This document shows positions 38,907 through 47,528 of a DNA stretch of 64,000 nt, piece after piece. Position numbers and translations under genes: made by a program. The stretch spans positions 1,770,001 to 1,834,000 of the forward strand of contig NZ_CP038440.1 in the NCBI RefSeq assembly GCF_004683885.1, written 5' to 3'. The stretch is from Brevundimonas sp. MF30-B. Lineage in GTDB: Bacteria; Pseudomonadota; Alphaproteobacteria; Caulobacterales; Caulobacteraceae. A model generated the notes under the pieces. That model was given only the letters and a program-made list of their open reading frames with translations, ran no database searches and was not told where the DNA came from. Positions within the stretch are counted from its first letter, which is position 1. Each line of letters starts with the position of its first letter.

Positions 38907-39422
38907 TCAAGTCCGCGCGCGACCGGACCAGTCCTCGCGCGTAAGGGCGTAATCGACGCAGTCCATCCAGACCCCGCCCACCTGGATCCCCGCCGCCCGA
39001 AAGCCGACACGCAGGAAGCCCATATGCTCCAACAGTCGAATGGAGGCAGTGTTGTCCGGATCGACCTCGGCCTCCAGCGCTTGCAGATCACGCGTCGCCC
39101 AGACGTGGTCGATAGCCGCTTGCACCGCCTCTCGCGCGAACCCCTGACCCCATTGGTCGGGATGCAGGATGTAGCCGATCTCCGGCAGGGCGAAGAAGCC
39201 GGCCTTGCCGATCAGGACGCCGTCATGCTCGATCACGAAGTCTGGATTGTCGGGCCCCTTGTCGATCATGGCGTCCAGCCACGCGCGGGTCTGATCGGGG
39301 GTTTCATGCGGCGGCGTGGACCACCAGCGGGTGGCGCGCGGGTCCGACAGGATGCGGTGAAAGGCCTGCAGATCGTCAGCCCGGGCCGAGCGCAAGGTCA
39401 GGCGTGGCGTGGTCAGTCGCAT
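38907..39422 (-). CDS. GNAT acetyltransferase, RimJ/RimL type
   Basis: The 171-residue GNAT protein opens with the RimJ/RimL-type start LTTPRLTLRSARADDLQAF. The acetyl-CoA binding motif A is in WGQGFAREAVQAAIDHVW and motif B in EAEVDPDNTASIRLLEHMGF. Such enzymes acetylate N-terminal residues or small amines; the substrate here is unknown. It overlaps the preceding GNAT gene by 10 bases and probably belongs to the same minus-strand transcript. Confidence 0.85.
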   Translation of the reverse strand: MRLTTPRLTLRSARADDLQAFHRILSDPRATRWWSTPPHETPDQTRAWLDAMIDKGPDNPDFVIEHDGVLIGKAGFFALPEIGYILHPDQWGQGFAREAVQAAIDHVWATRDLQALEAEVDPDNTASIRLLEHMGFLRVGFRAAGIQVGGVWMDCVDYALTREDWSGRART

Positions 39423-39949
39423 GTCAGGTCGCGCTCCAGCACCGCAAAGGCCAGGTCATCGCGGCGCGGCAGGCCGAATCGCGGGTCGGTGGCGGGGAAC
39501 GGCCGCGTCTCGCCGGTGCTGCGGTACCCGCGCCGCACATACCAGTCGATCAGCTCCGTGCGCTGGATGATGACCGTCATCTCCATGCGAGAGGCGCCGA
39601 ATCGATCGCGCGCCGTGGCCTCGGCCGCCGCGATGAGGGCGCGGCCCATCCCCTGGCCCTGATCGTCCGGTGCGACCGACAGCATCCCCAGATAGGCCAG
39701 GCCCTCGCCCTTGTCGGTCACCTGCACACAGCCGGCCAGCCCGCCGTCACGCTCGGCCATGACCACGACCTGCGCTGGATCGGCGATCACCGCCGCCAGC
39801 GTTTCCGCGTCGATCCGGTTTCCGTCCAGCAGATCGGCCTCATGCGTCCAGCCGCGTCGGGCGCTGTCGCCGCGATAGGCCGCGTGGACGAAGGGCTGCA
39901 GGATGGCGATATCCGCCGCCGTGGCCGCGCGAAACGTCAGCTCACTCAC
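39413..39949 (-). CDS. GNAT acetyltransferase
   Basis: This 178-residue GNAT protein has the acetyl-CoA motif LSVAPDDQGQGMGRALIAAA and the C-terminal ELIDWYVRRGYRSTGETRPF. The N-terminal FRAATAADIAILQPFVHAAY is a common GNAT opening. The substrate is unknown. It overlaps the FAD oxidoreductase gene by eight bases at its start and the next GNAT gene by 10 at its end. The two GNAT proteins are of different subtypes, so this is not a recent duplication. Confidence 0.85.
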   Translation of the reverse strand: MSELTFRAATAADIAILQPFVHAAYRGDSARRGWTHEADLLDGNRIDAETLAAVIADPAQVVVMAERDGGLAGCVQVTDKGEGLAYLGMLSVAPDDQGQGMGRALIAAAEATARDRFGASRMEMTVIIQRTELIDWYVRRGYRSTGETRPFPATDPRFGLPRRDDLAFAVLERDLTCD

Positions 39950-41051
39950 CCAGCCGCTCCGCCACCGCCTCGCCGATCGCCAGCGAACTGGTCAGGCCGG
40001 GGCTCTCGATTCCGAACAGCGCCATCAGGCCGTCAATGCCGTGATGTTCGCGCCCGTGCAGCTGAAAGTCCGGCTGGACCTCGCCCGGACCGTGCAGCTT
40101 GGGCCGGATGCCGGCGTAGTCGGGCGTCAACCGCTCGACCTCCACGCCGGGCCAGAAGCGGCGGATGTAGCGGGCGAACTCTTCGGCCTTGGCTGGATCG
40201 ACAGAATAGTCCTCGGTCTCGACATAGGCGAGGTCCGGTCCGAACACCCCCTGCCCGCCCAGATCCTTGCGATAATGGGTGCCCAGCGCGCCGGGGATGG
40301 GCGGCGGATAGATCAGTCGGTTGAAGGGCGCCGCGCCCGTCAGGCGGAAATAGACGCCCTTGCCGAAATGCCCCTGGGGAATGTCGCCGGCCGGATAGTC
40401 CTCGATCCTCGCCGCCACCGCCTGAGCCTGCAGCCCCGGCGCGGTGACCAGCAGGGGGCTGGTGACGGTCATCGCCCCCTCCCCGCCGACCCGGATCGAG
40501 AAACCGCCGGCCGCCAGGGACTCCGCCCCCTCGAACGGAGCGGAAACCACCACCGAACCGCCCGCGTCCTCGATCTCGCCCTGCAACGCCAGCATATAGC
40601 CGTGGCTGTCAAATACGCCGCTCTCGGGCGACAGGATGGCGGCATGAGCGTTCAGCGCCGGCTCCAGCGCGCGGGCCTGGGCCCCGGTCAAATGCTCCAG
40701 GCCTTCGACGTCATTGGTCGTGGCCTGCTGAAAGATCGCCTCGATGCGTTCGACCTCGGCCTCTTCGGTCGCCACGACCAGCTTGCCGCATTTCCAGTGT
40801 TCGATCTTGCGGCTCTCCAGGAAGGCGTAGAGCCGCCGCCGCCCCTCGACGCAGAAGCGCGCCTTCAGCGAACCGCTGGGATAATAGAGGCCGCCGTGAA
40901 TGACCTCGCTGTTTCGCGAGGAAACGCCCTGTCCGATGTGCGGCTCGCGCTCCAGCACCAGCACCGTCAGGCCGCGCTTAGACAGCGCCCGGCCGCAGGC
41001 CAGGCCCACGGCCCCGGCGCCCACGACGGTCGCGTCGAAATCAAAGGTCAT
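39942..41051 (-). CDS. FAD-dependent oxidoreductase, L-2-hydroxyglutarate dehydrogenase-like
   Basis: The 369-residue DAO-family flavoprotein has the FAD motif ATVVGAGAVGLACGRALS, the LhgO-like SSRNSEVIHGGLYYPSGSLK, THYRKDLGGQGVFGPDLAY, and LTPDYAGIRPKLHGPGE with GIESPGLTSSLAIGEAV at the C-terminus. These are the marks of the L-2-hydroxyglutarate dehydrogenase/oxidase group, which clears L-2-hydroxyglutarate. The substrate is inferred from the family. It overlaps the COQ10/RatA-like gene by ATGA and the first GNAT gene by eight bases. Confidence 0.85.
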   Translation of the reverse strand: MTFDFDATVVGAGAVGLACGRALSKRGLTVLVLEREPHIGQGVSSRNSEVIHGGLYYPSGSLKARFCVEGRRRLYAFLESRKIEHWKCGKLVVATEEAEVERIEAIFQQATTNDVEGLEHLTGAQARALEPALNAHAAILSPESGVFDSHGYMLALQGEIEDAGGSVVVSAPFEGAESLAAGGFSIRVGGEGAMTVTSPLLVTAPGLQAQAVAARIEDYPAGDIPQGHFGKGVYFRLTGAAPFNRLIYPPPIPGALGTHYRKDLGGQGVFGPDLAYVETEDYSVDPAKAEEFARYIRRFWPGVEVERLTPDYAGIRPKLHGPGEVQPDFQLHGREHHGIDGLMALFGIESPGLTSSLAIGEAVAERLGE

Positions 41052-41500
41052 CGCGAACCGTAGCGCCGTTTGGCCTCGGCCTCGAAACTGCCGATCAGCG
41101 CCCCGACGGCGCGGTCGAAGTTGGCGTGGAGCATGGCGTCCAGCATGCGCGACTTGAAGGCAAAGTCGATCATGAACTCCAGCCGTGCCCCTTCGAGATG
41201 CGGAAAGAACTCCCAGCGGTTCTTCAAATGCCTGAACGGTCCGCGCAGCAGGCCGACCTCGACCTTGGGCGCATTGCGGTCATGGCGCACCCACGTCGAG
41301 AAAGTCTCGTTCAGAAACGAGAAGCCGACCTTGGCCTCGGCGTCCAGAAGCGTCACGCCCGGGGCCTCCTCGCGCGCGTTCCACGTCCGCATGGACGTCA
41401 CCCAGCGCACGAAGTCCGGATAGGCCCCCACGTCCGCCACCAGCTCGGCGAGCTGGGCGGGTTCATAGGGCAGAATGCGGGTCAGGCGATGGACGGCCAA
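41048..41500 (-). CDS. COQ10/RatA family START-domain protein
   Basis: This 150-residue coenzyme Q-binding COQ10-like protein (polyketide cyclase/START fold) has LVADVGAYPDFVRWVTSMR, LLRGPFRHLKNRWEFFPH and MLDAMLHANFDRAVGALIGSF. COQ10 homologues bind ubiquinone and support respiration. E. coli RatA was described as a ribosome-association toxin, but that label is often copied without evidence. The start is TTG 41500. In alphaproteobacteria it often follows lipA, as it does here. Confidence 0.87.
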   Translation of the reverse strand: MAVHRLTRILPYEPAQLAELVADVGAYPDFVRWVTSMRTWNAREEAPGVTLLDAEAKVGFSFLNETFSTWVRHDRNAPKVEVGLLRGPFRHLKNRWEFFPHLEGARLEFMIDFAFKSRMLDAMLHANFDRAVGALIGSFEAEAKRRYGSR

Positions 41501-41506
41501 GCCGGA

Positions 41507-42481
41507 TCAGCGCGCGGCCAGAGTGGGGCTGTGGGCCATGCGCGCCGCCTTCAGCCGCGCGAAGTCGTCGCCCGCATGGTGCGAGCTGCGCGTCAGCGGC
41601 GACGACGACACCATCAGGAAGCCCTTGGCCCGGGCGATCGCCTCATAGGCCTTGAACTCTTCCGGCGTGACGAACCGCTCGATCGCCGCGTGCTTGCGGG
41701 TGGGCTGCAGGTACTGGCCGATGGTGATGAAGTCGACGCCGGCCGAGCGCATGTCATCCATCACCTGCATGACCTCTTCCTTGGTCTCGCCCAGTCCGAC
41801 CATGATGCCGGACTTGGTGAACTGGTTGGGGTCGCGCTCCTTGACCATCTGCAGCAGGCGCAGGGAGTGGAAGTAGCGCGCACCGGGCCGGATCTTCAGA
41901 TACAGGCGCGGCACGGTCTCCAGGTTGTGGTTGAAGACGTCGGGCGTGGCGTCGATCATCACCTCGGCCGCGCCGTCCTTGCGCAGGAAGTCGGGCGTCA
42001 GGATCTCGATGGTCGTGCCGGGCGCCTGCAGGCGAATCTGGCGAACCACCTCGGCGAAGTGGGCGGCGCCCCCGTCCGATACGTCGTCGCGGTCGACCGA
42101 GGTGATCACGACGTGGTTCAGGCCCATCTGCTGGACGGCCAGGCCCACCTTTACAGGCTCTTCCGGGTCCAGCGGCTGGGGCAGGCCCGTCTTGACGTTG
42201 CAGAAGGCGCAGGCCCGCGTGCAGGTGTCGCCCATGATCATCAGAGTGGCGTGCTTCTGGCTCCAGCACTCGCCGATGTTCGGGCAGGCCGCCTCTTCAC
42301 AGACGGTGTGAAGGCCCTTTTCCTTCACGATGGCGCGCGTGGCGTTGTACTGGCCCGAGCCGGGCGCTTTCACGCGCAGCCAGTCGGGCTTCTTCAGCAC
42401 GACGGAGTCCGCCCGCTTCTGCTTTTCAGGGTGGCGCAGCGCCGCAGGCGACGCCTTCAGGGTGTCGATCAGGGTGACCAT
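41507..42481 (-). CDS. lipA: Lipoyl synthase
   Basis: LipA inserts two sulfur atoms into octanoyl groups on lipoyl domains, completing the cofactor of PdhB and PdhC. The 324-residue radical SAM enzyme has the N-terminal auxiliary cluster motif [12 protein letters not shown], the radical [11 protein letters not shown], and the C-terminal RSSHHAG segment that also contributes a cluster ligand. In related species lipA usually directly follows the pdh operon; here about 10 kb separates it from lpdA. Confidence 0.97.
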   Translation of the reverse strand: MVTLIDTLKASPAALRHPEKQKRADSVVLKKPDWLRVKAPGSGQYNATRAIVKEKGLHTVCEEAACPNIGECWSQKHATLMIMGDTCTRACAFCNVKTGLPQPLDPEEPVKVGLAVQQMGLNHVVITSVDRDDVSDGGAAHFAEVVRQIRLQAPGTTIEILTPDFLRKDGAAEVMIDATPDVFNHNLETVPRLYLKIRPGARYFHSLRLLQMVKERDPNQFTKSGIMVGLGETKEEVMQVMDDMRSAGVDFITIGQYLQPTRKHAAIERFVTPEEFKAYEAIARAKGFLMVSSSPLTRSSHHAGDDFARLKAARMAHSPTLAAR

Positions 42482-42641
42482 CGCCGGCTATGTCGGGCCT
42501 AAGCGGCCTGATGGCAAGCCACGGACGGTTTCAGCGCGTCACGATCACGCGCCGTAACGGATCTTTTCATTCCCGGCGGGCCTCTCTAGGTTCGCGCAGA
42601 GTAAACCGAGAGGGCGCGACGACCCTCAGGGAGATTGCGCC

Positions 42642-44198
42642 TTGCGGCCTGCCGCCGACTGGAAGACCCAACCCGAGACCCTGTTCGATTCCCTGATCGC
42701 CGCGCGTGCGCATTTTGGCGACAAGGAGATCCTGGAAGATCAGGACCGCAAGCCCCTCACCTACACCGGCCTGATCCGCGCCGCCCTGGTGCTGGGCCGC
42801 AAGCTGGCGGACATGACCCAGGCGGGCGAGCGGGTCGGCGTGCTGCTGCCGTCCAGCATGGGGGTGGTCGTCACCTTCTACGGACTGCACGCCTATGGCC
42901 GCACGCCGGTCATGCTGAACTTCACCTCGGGTGAGCTGAACCTGAAGGCCGCGCTCAAGGCGGCGGGCGTCAACAAGGTGCTGACCGCCAAGCGCTTCAT
43001 CACCCAGGCCAAGCTCGAGGAGTTGGTCGAGGCCCTGGCCCAGGACGCCGAGATCGTCTGGCTGGACGATGTGCGCAAGACGATCGGCTTCAAGGACAAG
43101 CTGTTCGGCCTGGCCGCTGGCCTCGCGCCCGAGCGGTTCCGCGTGAAGACCGACCCGCAGTCGGCGGGCGTGATCCTGTTCACCTCCGGCAGCTTCGGCG
43201 CGCCCAAGGGCGTCATGCTGACCCAGGCCAATCTGGTCGCCAACTGCCGCCAGGTCGGGGCGCACATCGATCTGAAGCCCGAATGGGTGATGTTCAACCC
43301 GCTGCCGACCTTCCACTGCTTCGGCCTGACCGGGGGCGTGCTGCTGCCGCTGGTGAACGGCCTGAAGGCCTTCCAGTACCCCTCGCCGCTCCACGCCAAG
43401 CAGATCGTCGAGCTGCTGCCTCAGGTGAAGGCGTCGATCCTGTTCGCCACCGACACCTTCCTGAACCAGTACGCCCGCGTCGCCTCGCCCGACGACTTCG
43501 CCACGCTGCAGTTCGTGGTGGCCGGCGCCGAGAAGGTGCGCGAGGAGACGCATCACCTGTTCAACACCCGCTTCGGCGGGCTGAAGCTGCTGGAAGGCTA
43601 CGGGGCGACCGAGGCCGCGCCCGTGGTCGCCGTCAATCACCCTGACCGCAACCGCCCCGGCACCGTCGGCCAGCTTCTGCCCGGCATGGAGTTCCGGCTG
43701 GAGAGCGTGTCGGGCATCGAGGACGGCGGGCGTCTGTATCTGCGCGGGCCCAACGTCATGGCCGGCTATCTGTCGCCCGAGGATCCGCTCAAGGTCGAGC
43801 CGCTGGACGGCGGCTGGCATGACACCGGCGACATCGTCGACATCGATCCGGACGGCTATGTCGCCATCCTGGGTCGGGTGAAGCGCTTCGCCAAGATCGG
43901 CGGTGAAATGGTCTCCCTGACCGCCGTCGAGGGTCTGGCCAGCGCCGTGTGGCCCGAGGCGCGCCACGCCGTCGTCGCCATCGCCGATGCGCGCAAGGGC
44001 GAGAAACTGGTGCTCGTCACCGACCGCAAGGACGCCGACAGCGGCCGCCTGGCCGAATGGGCCCGGACCCACGGCGCACCGGAGCTTGCGGTGCCCAAGA
44101 AAATCGTCAAGGTCGCCGAGGTCCCGGTGCTGGGCACCGGCAAGACCGACTACGTGGCCATCCAGAAGATGGTCGAAGGCGAGGCTCGCGCCGCCTGA
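42642..44198 (+). CDS. AMP-binding acyl-ACP synthetase, similar to the ligase half of Aas
   Basis: The 518-residue adenylating enzyme has the AMP-binding motif LFTSGSFGAPKGVMLT, the ATP/hinge motifs LEGYGATEAAPVVAVN, DTGDIVDIDPDGYV and RVKRFAKIGGEMVSL, and a C-terminal GKTDYVAIQKM lysine. The stretch FHCFGLTGGVLLPL and VVAGAEKVREET closely resembles E. coli Aas, a fusion of acyltransferase and acyl-ACP synthetase. Here only the synthetase part exists, with no membrane or acyltransferase domain. The start is TTG 42642 with AGGGAG eight bases upstream. It probably reactivates free fatty acids for phospholipid repair. Confidence 0.82.
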   Translation: MRPAADWKTQPETLFDSLIAARAHFGDKEILEDQDRKPLTYTGLIRAALVLGRKLADMTQAGERVGVLLPSSMGVVVTFYGLHAYGRTPVMLNFTSGELNLKAALKAAGVNKVLTAKRFITQAKLEELVEALAQDAEIVWLDDVRKTIGFKDKLFGLAAGLAPERFRVKTDPQSAGVILFTSGSFGAPKGVMLTQANLVANCRQVGAHIDLKPEWVMFNPLPTFHCFGLTGGVLLPLVNGLKAFQYPSPLHAKQIVELLPQVKASILFATDTFLNQYARVASPDDFATLQFVVAGAEKVREETHHLFNTRFGGLKLLEGYGATEAAPVVAVNHPDRNRPGTVGQLLPGMEFRLESVSGIEDGGRLYLRGPNVMAGYLSPEDPLKVEPLDGGWHDTGDIVDIDPDGYVAILGRVKRFAKIGGEMVSLTAVEGLASAVWPEARHAVVAIADARKGEKLVLVTDRKDADSGRLAEWARTHGAPELAVPKKIVKVAEVPVLGTGKTDYVAIQKMVEGEARAA

Positions 44199-44223
44199 CC
44201 GGGCCGTTTCGGGGACTTCCAGG

Positions 44224-44628
44224 ATGAACGCTCTTTCCGCCCATGCGCCCAAGGTTCTGGGGCTGCTGCGCATCGTCACCGGCCTGATGTTCATGCAGCA
44301 CGGGACGCAGAAGATCTTCGGCTTCCCCGCGCCCGCACGCGGCCCGTTCGAGCTGTTCAGCCAGATGGGGATCGGCGGCGTGCTGGAGCTGGTCGGCGGC
44401 GCGCTGATCGTGCTGGGCCTGTTCACCCGCCCGGTCGCCTTCATCCTGTCCGGCATGATGGCCGTGGCCTACTTCCAGTTCCACTTCGCCACCGGCGGGA
44501 TCTATCCGCTGGTCAACGGCGGCGAGCTGGCGGCGCTGTATTGCTGGGTGTTCCTGTACTTGGCCTTCGCCGGACCGGGCGCCTTCGCCCTGGACAGCGC
44601 CTTCCGCGGCCGTCGCGCCTACCGCTGA
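44224..44628 (+). CDS. DoxX family membrane protein
   Basis: This 134-residue protein has four membrane helices: LLRIVTGLMFMQHGTQKIF, GGVLELVGGALIVLGLFT, VAFILSGMMAVAYFQFHF and ALYCWVFLYLAFAGPGAF. The first carries the DoxX signature R-x-x-x-G-x-x-F-x-x-H-G. DoxX proteins are linked to redox and thiol homeostasis, without a settled reaction. It lies 25 bases after the acyl-ACP synthetase and may be co-transcribed with it. It converges on the DODA-type dioxygenase gene, four bases away. Confidence 0.88.
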   Translation: MNALSAHAPKVLGLLRIVTGLMFMQHGTQKIFGFPAPARGPFELFSQMGIGGVLELVGGALIVLGLFTRPVAFILSGMMAVAYFQFHFATGGIYPLVNGGELAALYCWVFLYLAFAGPGAFALDSAFRGRRAYR

Positions 44629-44632
44629 ACGC

Positions 44633-45388
44633 TCAGCCGAAGCGGACGCCGGTCATCGAGATCGAGCCGCCCTCGATCACGTCGTTGAAGAGCACCGGCG
44701 TCTCGCCCGGCCGCTGCTGGGCGGCCACATAGAGCAGCGGCAGATAGTGCTCATCGGTGGGCACGCTCATCTGCGCCTCTTCGGCCAGGCCGACCCAGTC
44801 GATCAGGGCGTCATGGTCGCCGCGCGCCAGCGCCGATTTGACCGCTTCGTTGAAGCCGCTGGCCCAGGCGTATGGCTCGCCGCCGTCACGCTTCCAGGTC
44901 CGCAGATTGTGCACGAAGTCGCCGGAGCCGGCGATCATCACGCCTTCGTCGCGCAGGGGCGCCAGGCTTCGCGCCAGCTCATAGTGTCCGCGAGCGTCCA
45001 GGCGGCGATCCAGCGACAGCTGCACGATCGGCACTTCGGCGCCGGGAAACACATGAGCCAGGACAGACCAGGTTCCGTGGTCCAGCCCCCAGCTGTCTGT
45101 CGGCTGCGCTCCCGTAAGCTCGGCCACACGCGCCGCCAGCGCCGGCGAACCCGGCGCCGGATACTGCATTTCGTGTAGCTCACGCGGAAAGCCGCCGAAG
45201 TCGTGGATTGTGGGCGGTTTTTCCTGAGCGGTGACGCCCAGACCCATCGTCTGCCAATGGGCGGAGACCATCACCACGCCGCGCGGCCGGCCTATGGCTC
45301 GGCCCAGCGCCCGCCAGGCGTCGGCGTGCGGCCCGCCCAGGGCGTTCATGGGCGAGCCGTGGCCGAAGAAGACGGCGGGCGCGGTCAT
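44633..45388 (-). CDS. ygiD: 4,5-DOPA dioxygenase-type extradiol dioxygenase (YgiD/DODA family)
   Basis: The 251-residue class III (LigB-type) dioxygenase has metal-ligand histidines in VFFGHGSPMNAL, MVSAHWQ and SGDFVHNLR, and LDHGTWSVLAHVFP. YgiD of E. coli is a zinc protein able to open the DOPA ring, but its natural substrate is uncertain. ATG 45388 shares one base with the wrbA stop, so the two genes form a pair, possibly in quinone or catechol detoxification. That link is inferred from position. Confidence 0.88.
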   Translation of the reverse strand: MTAPAVFFGHGSPMNALGGPHADAWRALGRAIGRPRGVVMVSAHWQTMGLGVTAQEKPPTIHDFGGFPRELHEMQYPAPGSPALAARVAELTGAQPTDSWGLDHGTWSVLAHVFPGAEVPIVQLSLDRRLDARGHYELARSLAPLRDEGVMIAGSGDFVHNLRTWKRDGGEPYAWASGFNEAVKSALARGDHDALIDWVGLAEEAQMSVPTDEHYLPLLYVAAQQRPGETPVLFNDVIEGGSISMTGVRFG

Positions 45389-45990
45389 CAACCGTGCAGC
45401 TTGGTCGCCAGTTTGGCGATGTGCCGGCCCTGGAAGCGGGCGCCGTCCAGCTCGTTCTCGCTGGGCATCCGCGATCCGTCGCTGCCCGTGATGGTGCTGG
45501 CGCCGTAGGGCGAGCCGCCCGTGATCTCGTCCAGGCGCGACTGCCCCTGGAAGGCGTAGGGCAGACCCACCACCGGCATGCCGTGGTGCATGAAGAAGTT
45601 GTGCAGACCCTGGAAGGTCGTCTCCTGCCCGCCGTGCTGTGTCGCCGTGGCGGTGAAGGCGCCGCCGATCTTGCCCAGCAGCGCGCCCGTGAACCACAGG
45701 CCGCCGGCCTGATCCAGGAAGGCGCGCATCTGCGAGGCGACCGAGCCGAAACGGGTGCCCGCACCGATGATGATGGCGTCGTAGTCCTTCAGGTCATCGA
45801 TGACGGCGATCGGCGCGGCCTGATCCAGCTTGTAGCCGGATTTTTCGGCCAGCTCCTGCGGCACCGTTTCCGGCACGCGCTTGATGTCGACCTGCGCGCC
45901 CTCGACCTGGGCCGCACCCTCGGCGACGGCCTGGGCCATGACCTCGAGGTGGCCGTAGGTGGAGTGATAGAGGACGAGGATCTTGGCCAT
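45388..45990 (-). CDS. wrbA: NAD(P)H:quinone oxidoreductase WrbA
   Basis: This 200-residue flavodoxin-like enzyme reduces quinones by two electrons. It has [20 protein letters not shown] for FMN phosphate binding, [20 protein letters not shown], and [19 protein letters not shown], all standard WrbA segments; [19 protein letters not shown] completes the active site. It is translated just before the DODA-type dioxygenase gene. Confidence 0.95.
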   Translation of the reverse strand: MAKILVLYHSTYGHLEVMAQAVAEGAAQVEGAQVDIKRVPETVPQELAEKSGYKLDQAAPIAVIDDLKDYDAIIIGAGTRFGSVASQMRAFLDQAGGLWFTGALLGKIGGAFTATATQHGGQETTFQGLHNFFMHHGMPVVGLPYAFQGQSRLDEITGGSPYGASTITGSDGSRMPSENELDGARFQGRHIAKLATKLHG

Positions 45991-46079
45991 GCGGGGCTCC
46001 CTGGAAGATGGAACGACGCATAAGCAACTGCGTCAGTGGCTGATCTAGTCCCGCGAGCCGCCGATGCAAGCCCTCGCCG

Positions 46080-46547
46080 TCAAATTTCCATTCTCGCGCC
46101 CAGCGGGCAGATACGGGCGTAGAAGTCGCGGCCCGCCGGCACGCGCCCTCCCCGCGACAACAGGAAGCGATGCTCCACCACCATGGCCTGCTGCTCGATA
46201 TTCAGCCCGCGCCATTCGCAGTCCGGCCCCAGCGGATAGGCGTAGGCGCCCGGCCCATCGCCAGCCTTCAGCTTGCCGATCAGGAGGCTGACGCCCTGCC
46301 GCGCCTGCCACACATGAACCATCTCGTGCACCAGCACGCCCTGCTGAGCTAGCGAGGCTGTCGCGAAATCGGCCGGCAAGGTGCGTCGGGGCCAGATGAT
46401 CCAGTCTCGGCCGAACCAGCTGCCTATGACGAAGGCGCGCCTCACCGGCCAGGGCGCGGCGAGGATGCGCACCGGCCCCACGTCGAGATCCTGCCCCAGC
46501 GCTTCGCGCGCCAGGGCCGCCTCTCCGCTCGTCAGCTGTCTGGCCAC
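46080..46547 (-). CDS. Small HExxH protein, DUF4157 / 'vgr-related' type
   Basis: The protein has about 155 residues and a zincin-type HExxH in VLVHEMVHVWQARQG. Its opening, RQLTSGEAALAREALGQDLD, resembles small proteins annotated 'vgr related protein' or DUF4157 in sphingomonads and caulobacters. No signal peptide or membrane segment is evident. I placed the start at GTG 46547, with GGGAG upstream; a TTG at 46571 is possible. Either way it overlaps the 3' end of the VanY-type gene. Whether it is an active peptidase is unknown, and nothing nearby resembles VgrG or a secretion system. Confidence 0.6.
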   Translation of the reverse strand: MARQLTSGEAALAREALGQDLDVGPVRILAAPWPVRRAFVIGSWFGRDWIIWPRRTLPADFATASLAQQGVLVHEMVHVWQARQGVSLLIGKLKAGDGPGAYAYPLGPDCEWRGLNIEQQAMVVEHRFLLSRGGRVPAGRDFYARICPLGARMEI

Positions 46548-47407
46548 GGCCGCACATACTCCCAGTGCCAAGGCTCATAGACATAGGGGACGAAACCGAA
46601 GCGGCCAGCGTTGCGGACCAGCCAGCGATAGGCCGCGCCGTTCGCCATGTGCCGGCGGCTCCAAGCGTCAGTGGAGTCCACGCCCATGCCTTCGACATGG
46701 CCCACGTAAAGATCCACCGCCGTGCCCGTGCGGTGCGGCGAGCAGACCGCGCGCCTCAGTCCGTCGCAGTTGCCCTGCTGGGCGCACCGCGCCGCGTCCG
46801 CTTCGGGATCGCGAAAGCCGGAGAAGATCTGCAGCAGTTCGGGGTCGGCCGCGATCTCGGGAACCTCGGCCCGCGCCGCCGCCGCCATCTGGCGATAGGC
46901 GTCCAGCACGTCGCGGCGCAGCAGGCGGGTGATGCGATCGGCGTGCTCCTCGCCCGGCGACAGATAGCCCAGTTGAGCGATCGGCGGCGGCTCCGGGCAG
47001 TCGCCGGCCACGCGCGCCATCACAAAGGGCCGCCGCTCCTGCCAGAGCCCGCGAAACACCTGAAAGGTCGCCGCGTCGAACTGGCCGGTCGCCGGCAGTC
47101 CATGAGCCTGCTGAAAGCCCGCCAGATGCTGGGCGAACACGGCCGATTCGGGCGCGCAGCCGGTGTCGATCTCCTTCTGGATCAGCGGCAGATAGGTCTC
47201 CCAACCGTATTCCATGCCGGCGAAGGGCGACCACTCCATCATGTTCAGCGACCGGGCGTTGCTCTCCGCCGTCAGATCCCAGACTCCGTCGTCCAGATGG
47301 CAGACCTCGGCCCCGTCCGAGGCCCGCACGGGTTGGGCCTGCGCCGGCCGTTCGGATACGGCGCAGGCCAGGGCGATCACGGCTATGGACAGAAGACGAA
47401 GCGACAT
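46532..47407 (-). CDS. Secreted peptidase with peptidoglycan-binding and VanY domains
   Basis: The 291-residue protein has a Sec signal peptide (LLSIAVIALACAVSERPAQAQ), a peptidoglycan-binding-like helical region (LAGFQQAHGLPATGQFDAATF), and a C-terminal VanY/D-Ala-D-Ala carboxypeptidase domain. The metal ligands are visible in CSPHRTGTAVDLYVG (SxHxxGxAxD) and EPWHWEYV. It probably trims cell wall peptides in the periplasm. Several cysteine pairs suggest disulfides. It overlaps the HExxH gene downstream and diverges from the MFS gene (121-base gap without recognisable features). Confidence 0.85.
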   Translation of the reverse strand: MSLRLLSIAVIALACAVSERPAQAQPVRASDGAEVCHLDDGVWDLTAESNARSLNMMEWSPFAGMEYGWETYLPLIQKEIDTGCAPESAVFAQHLAGFQQAHGLPATGQFDAATFQVFRGLWQERRPFVMARVAGDCPEPPPIAQLGYLSPGEEHADRITRLLRRDVLDAYRQMAAAARAEVPEIAADPELLQIFSGFRDPEADAARCAQQGNCDGLRRAVCSPHRTGTAVDLYVGHVEGMGVDSTDAWSRRHMANGAAYRWLVRNAGRFGFVPYVYEPWHWEYVRPWPDS

Positions 47408-47528
47408 CGGCTGATGGTGGCCCGCTCATGATGGCGACCGCAAGGCTGCGCTGGCGGCTCGCGCGTCTGGCGCGAACACGGCATGGTGAGCCCGGCGGCC
47501 GACTCGGCGCCGCCGCCGGACCGCGTCC

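Noticed and set aside
41048-41500. RatA as a toxin of a toxin-antitoxin module
   Set aside because: There is no partner antitoxin, and the family is better supported as a COQ10-like ubiquinone-binding protein next to lipA.
42567-44456. 629-codon minus-strand frame opposite the acyl-ACP synthetase
   Set aside because: Its sequence is low-complexity His/Gln/Asp/Gly shadow material and it lies entirely opposite a clear AMP-binding enzyme and DoxX.
46080-46547. Evidence for a type VI or contractile injection system from the 'vgr-related' similarity
   Set aside because: No tube, sheath, baseplate or VgrG-like gene is nearby; the name is an annotation habit.
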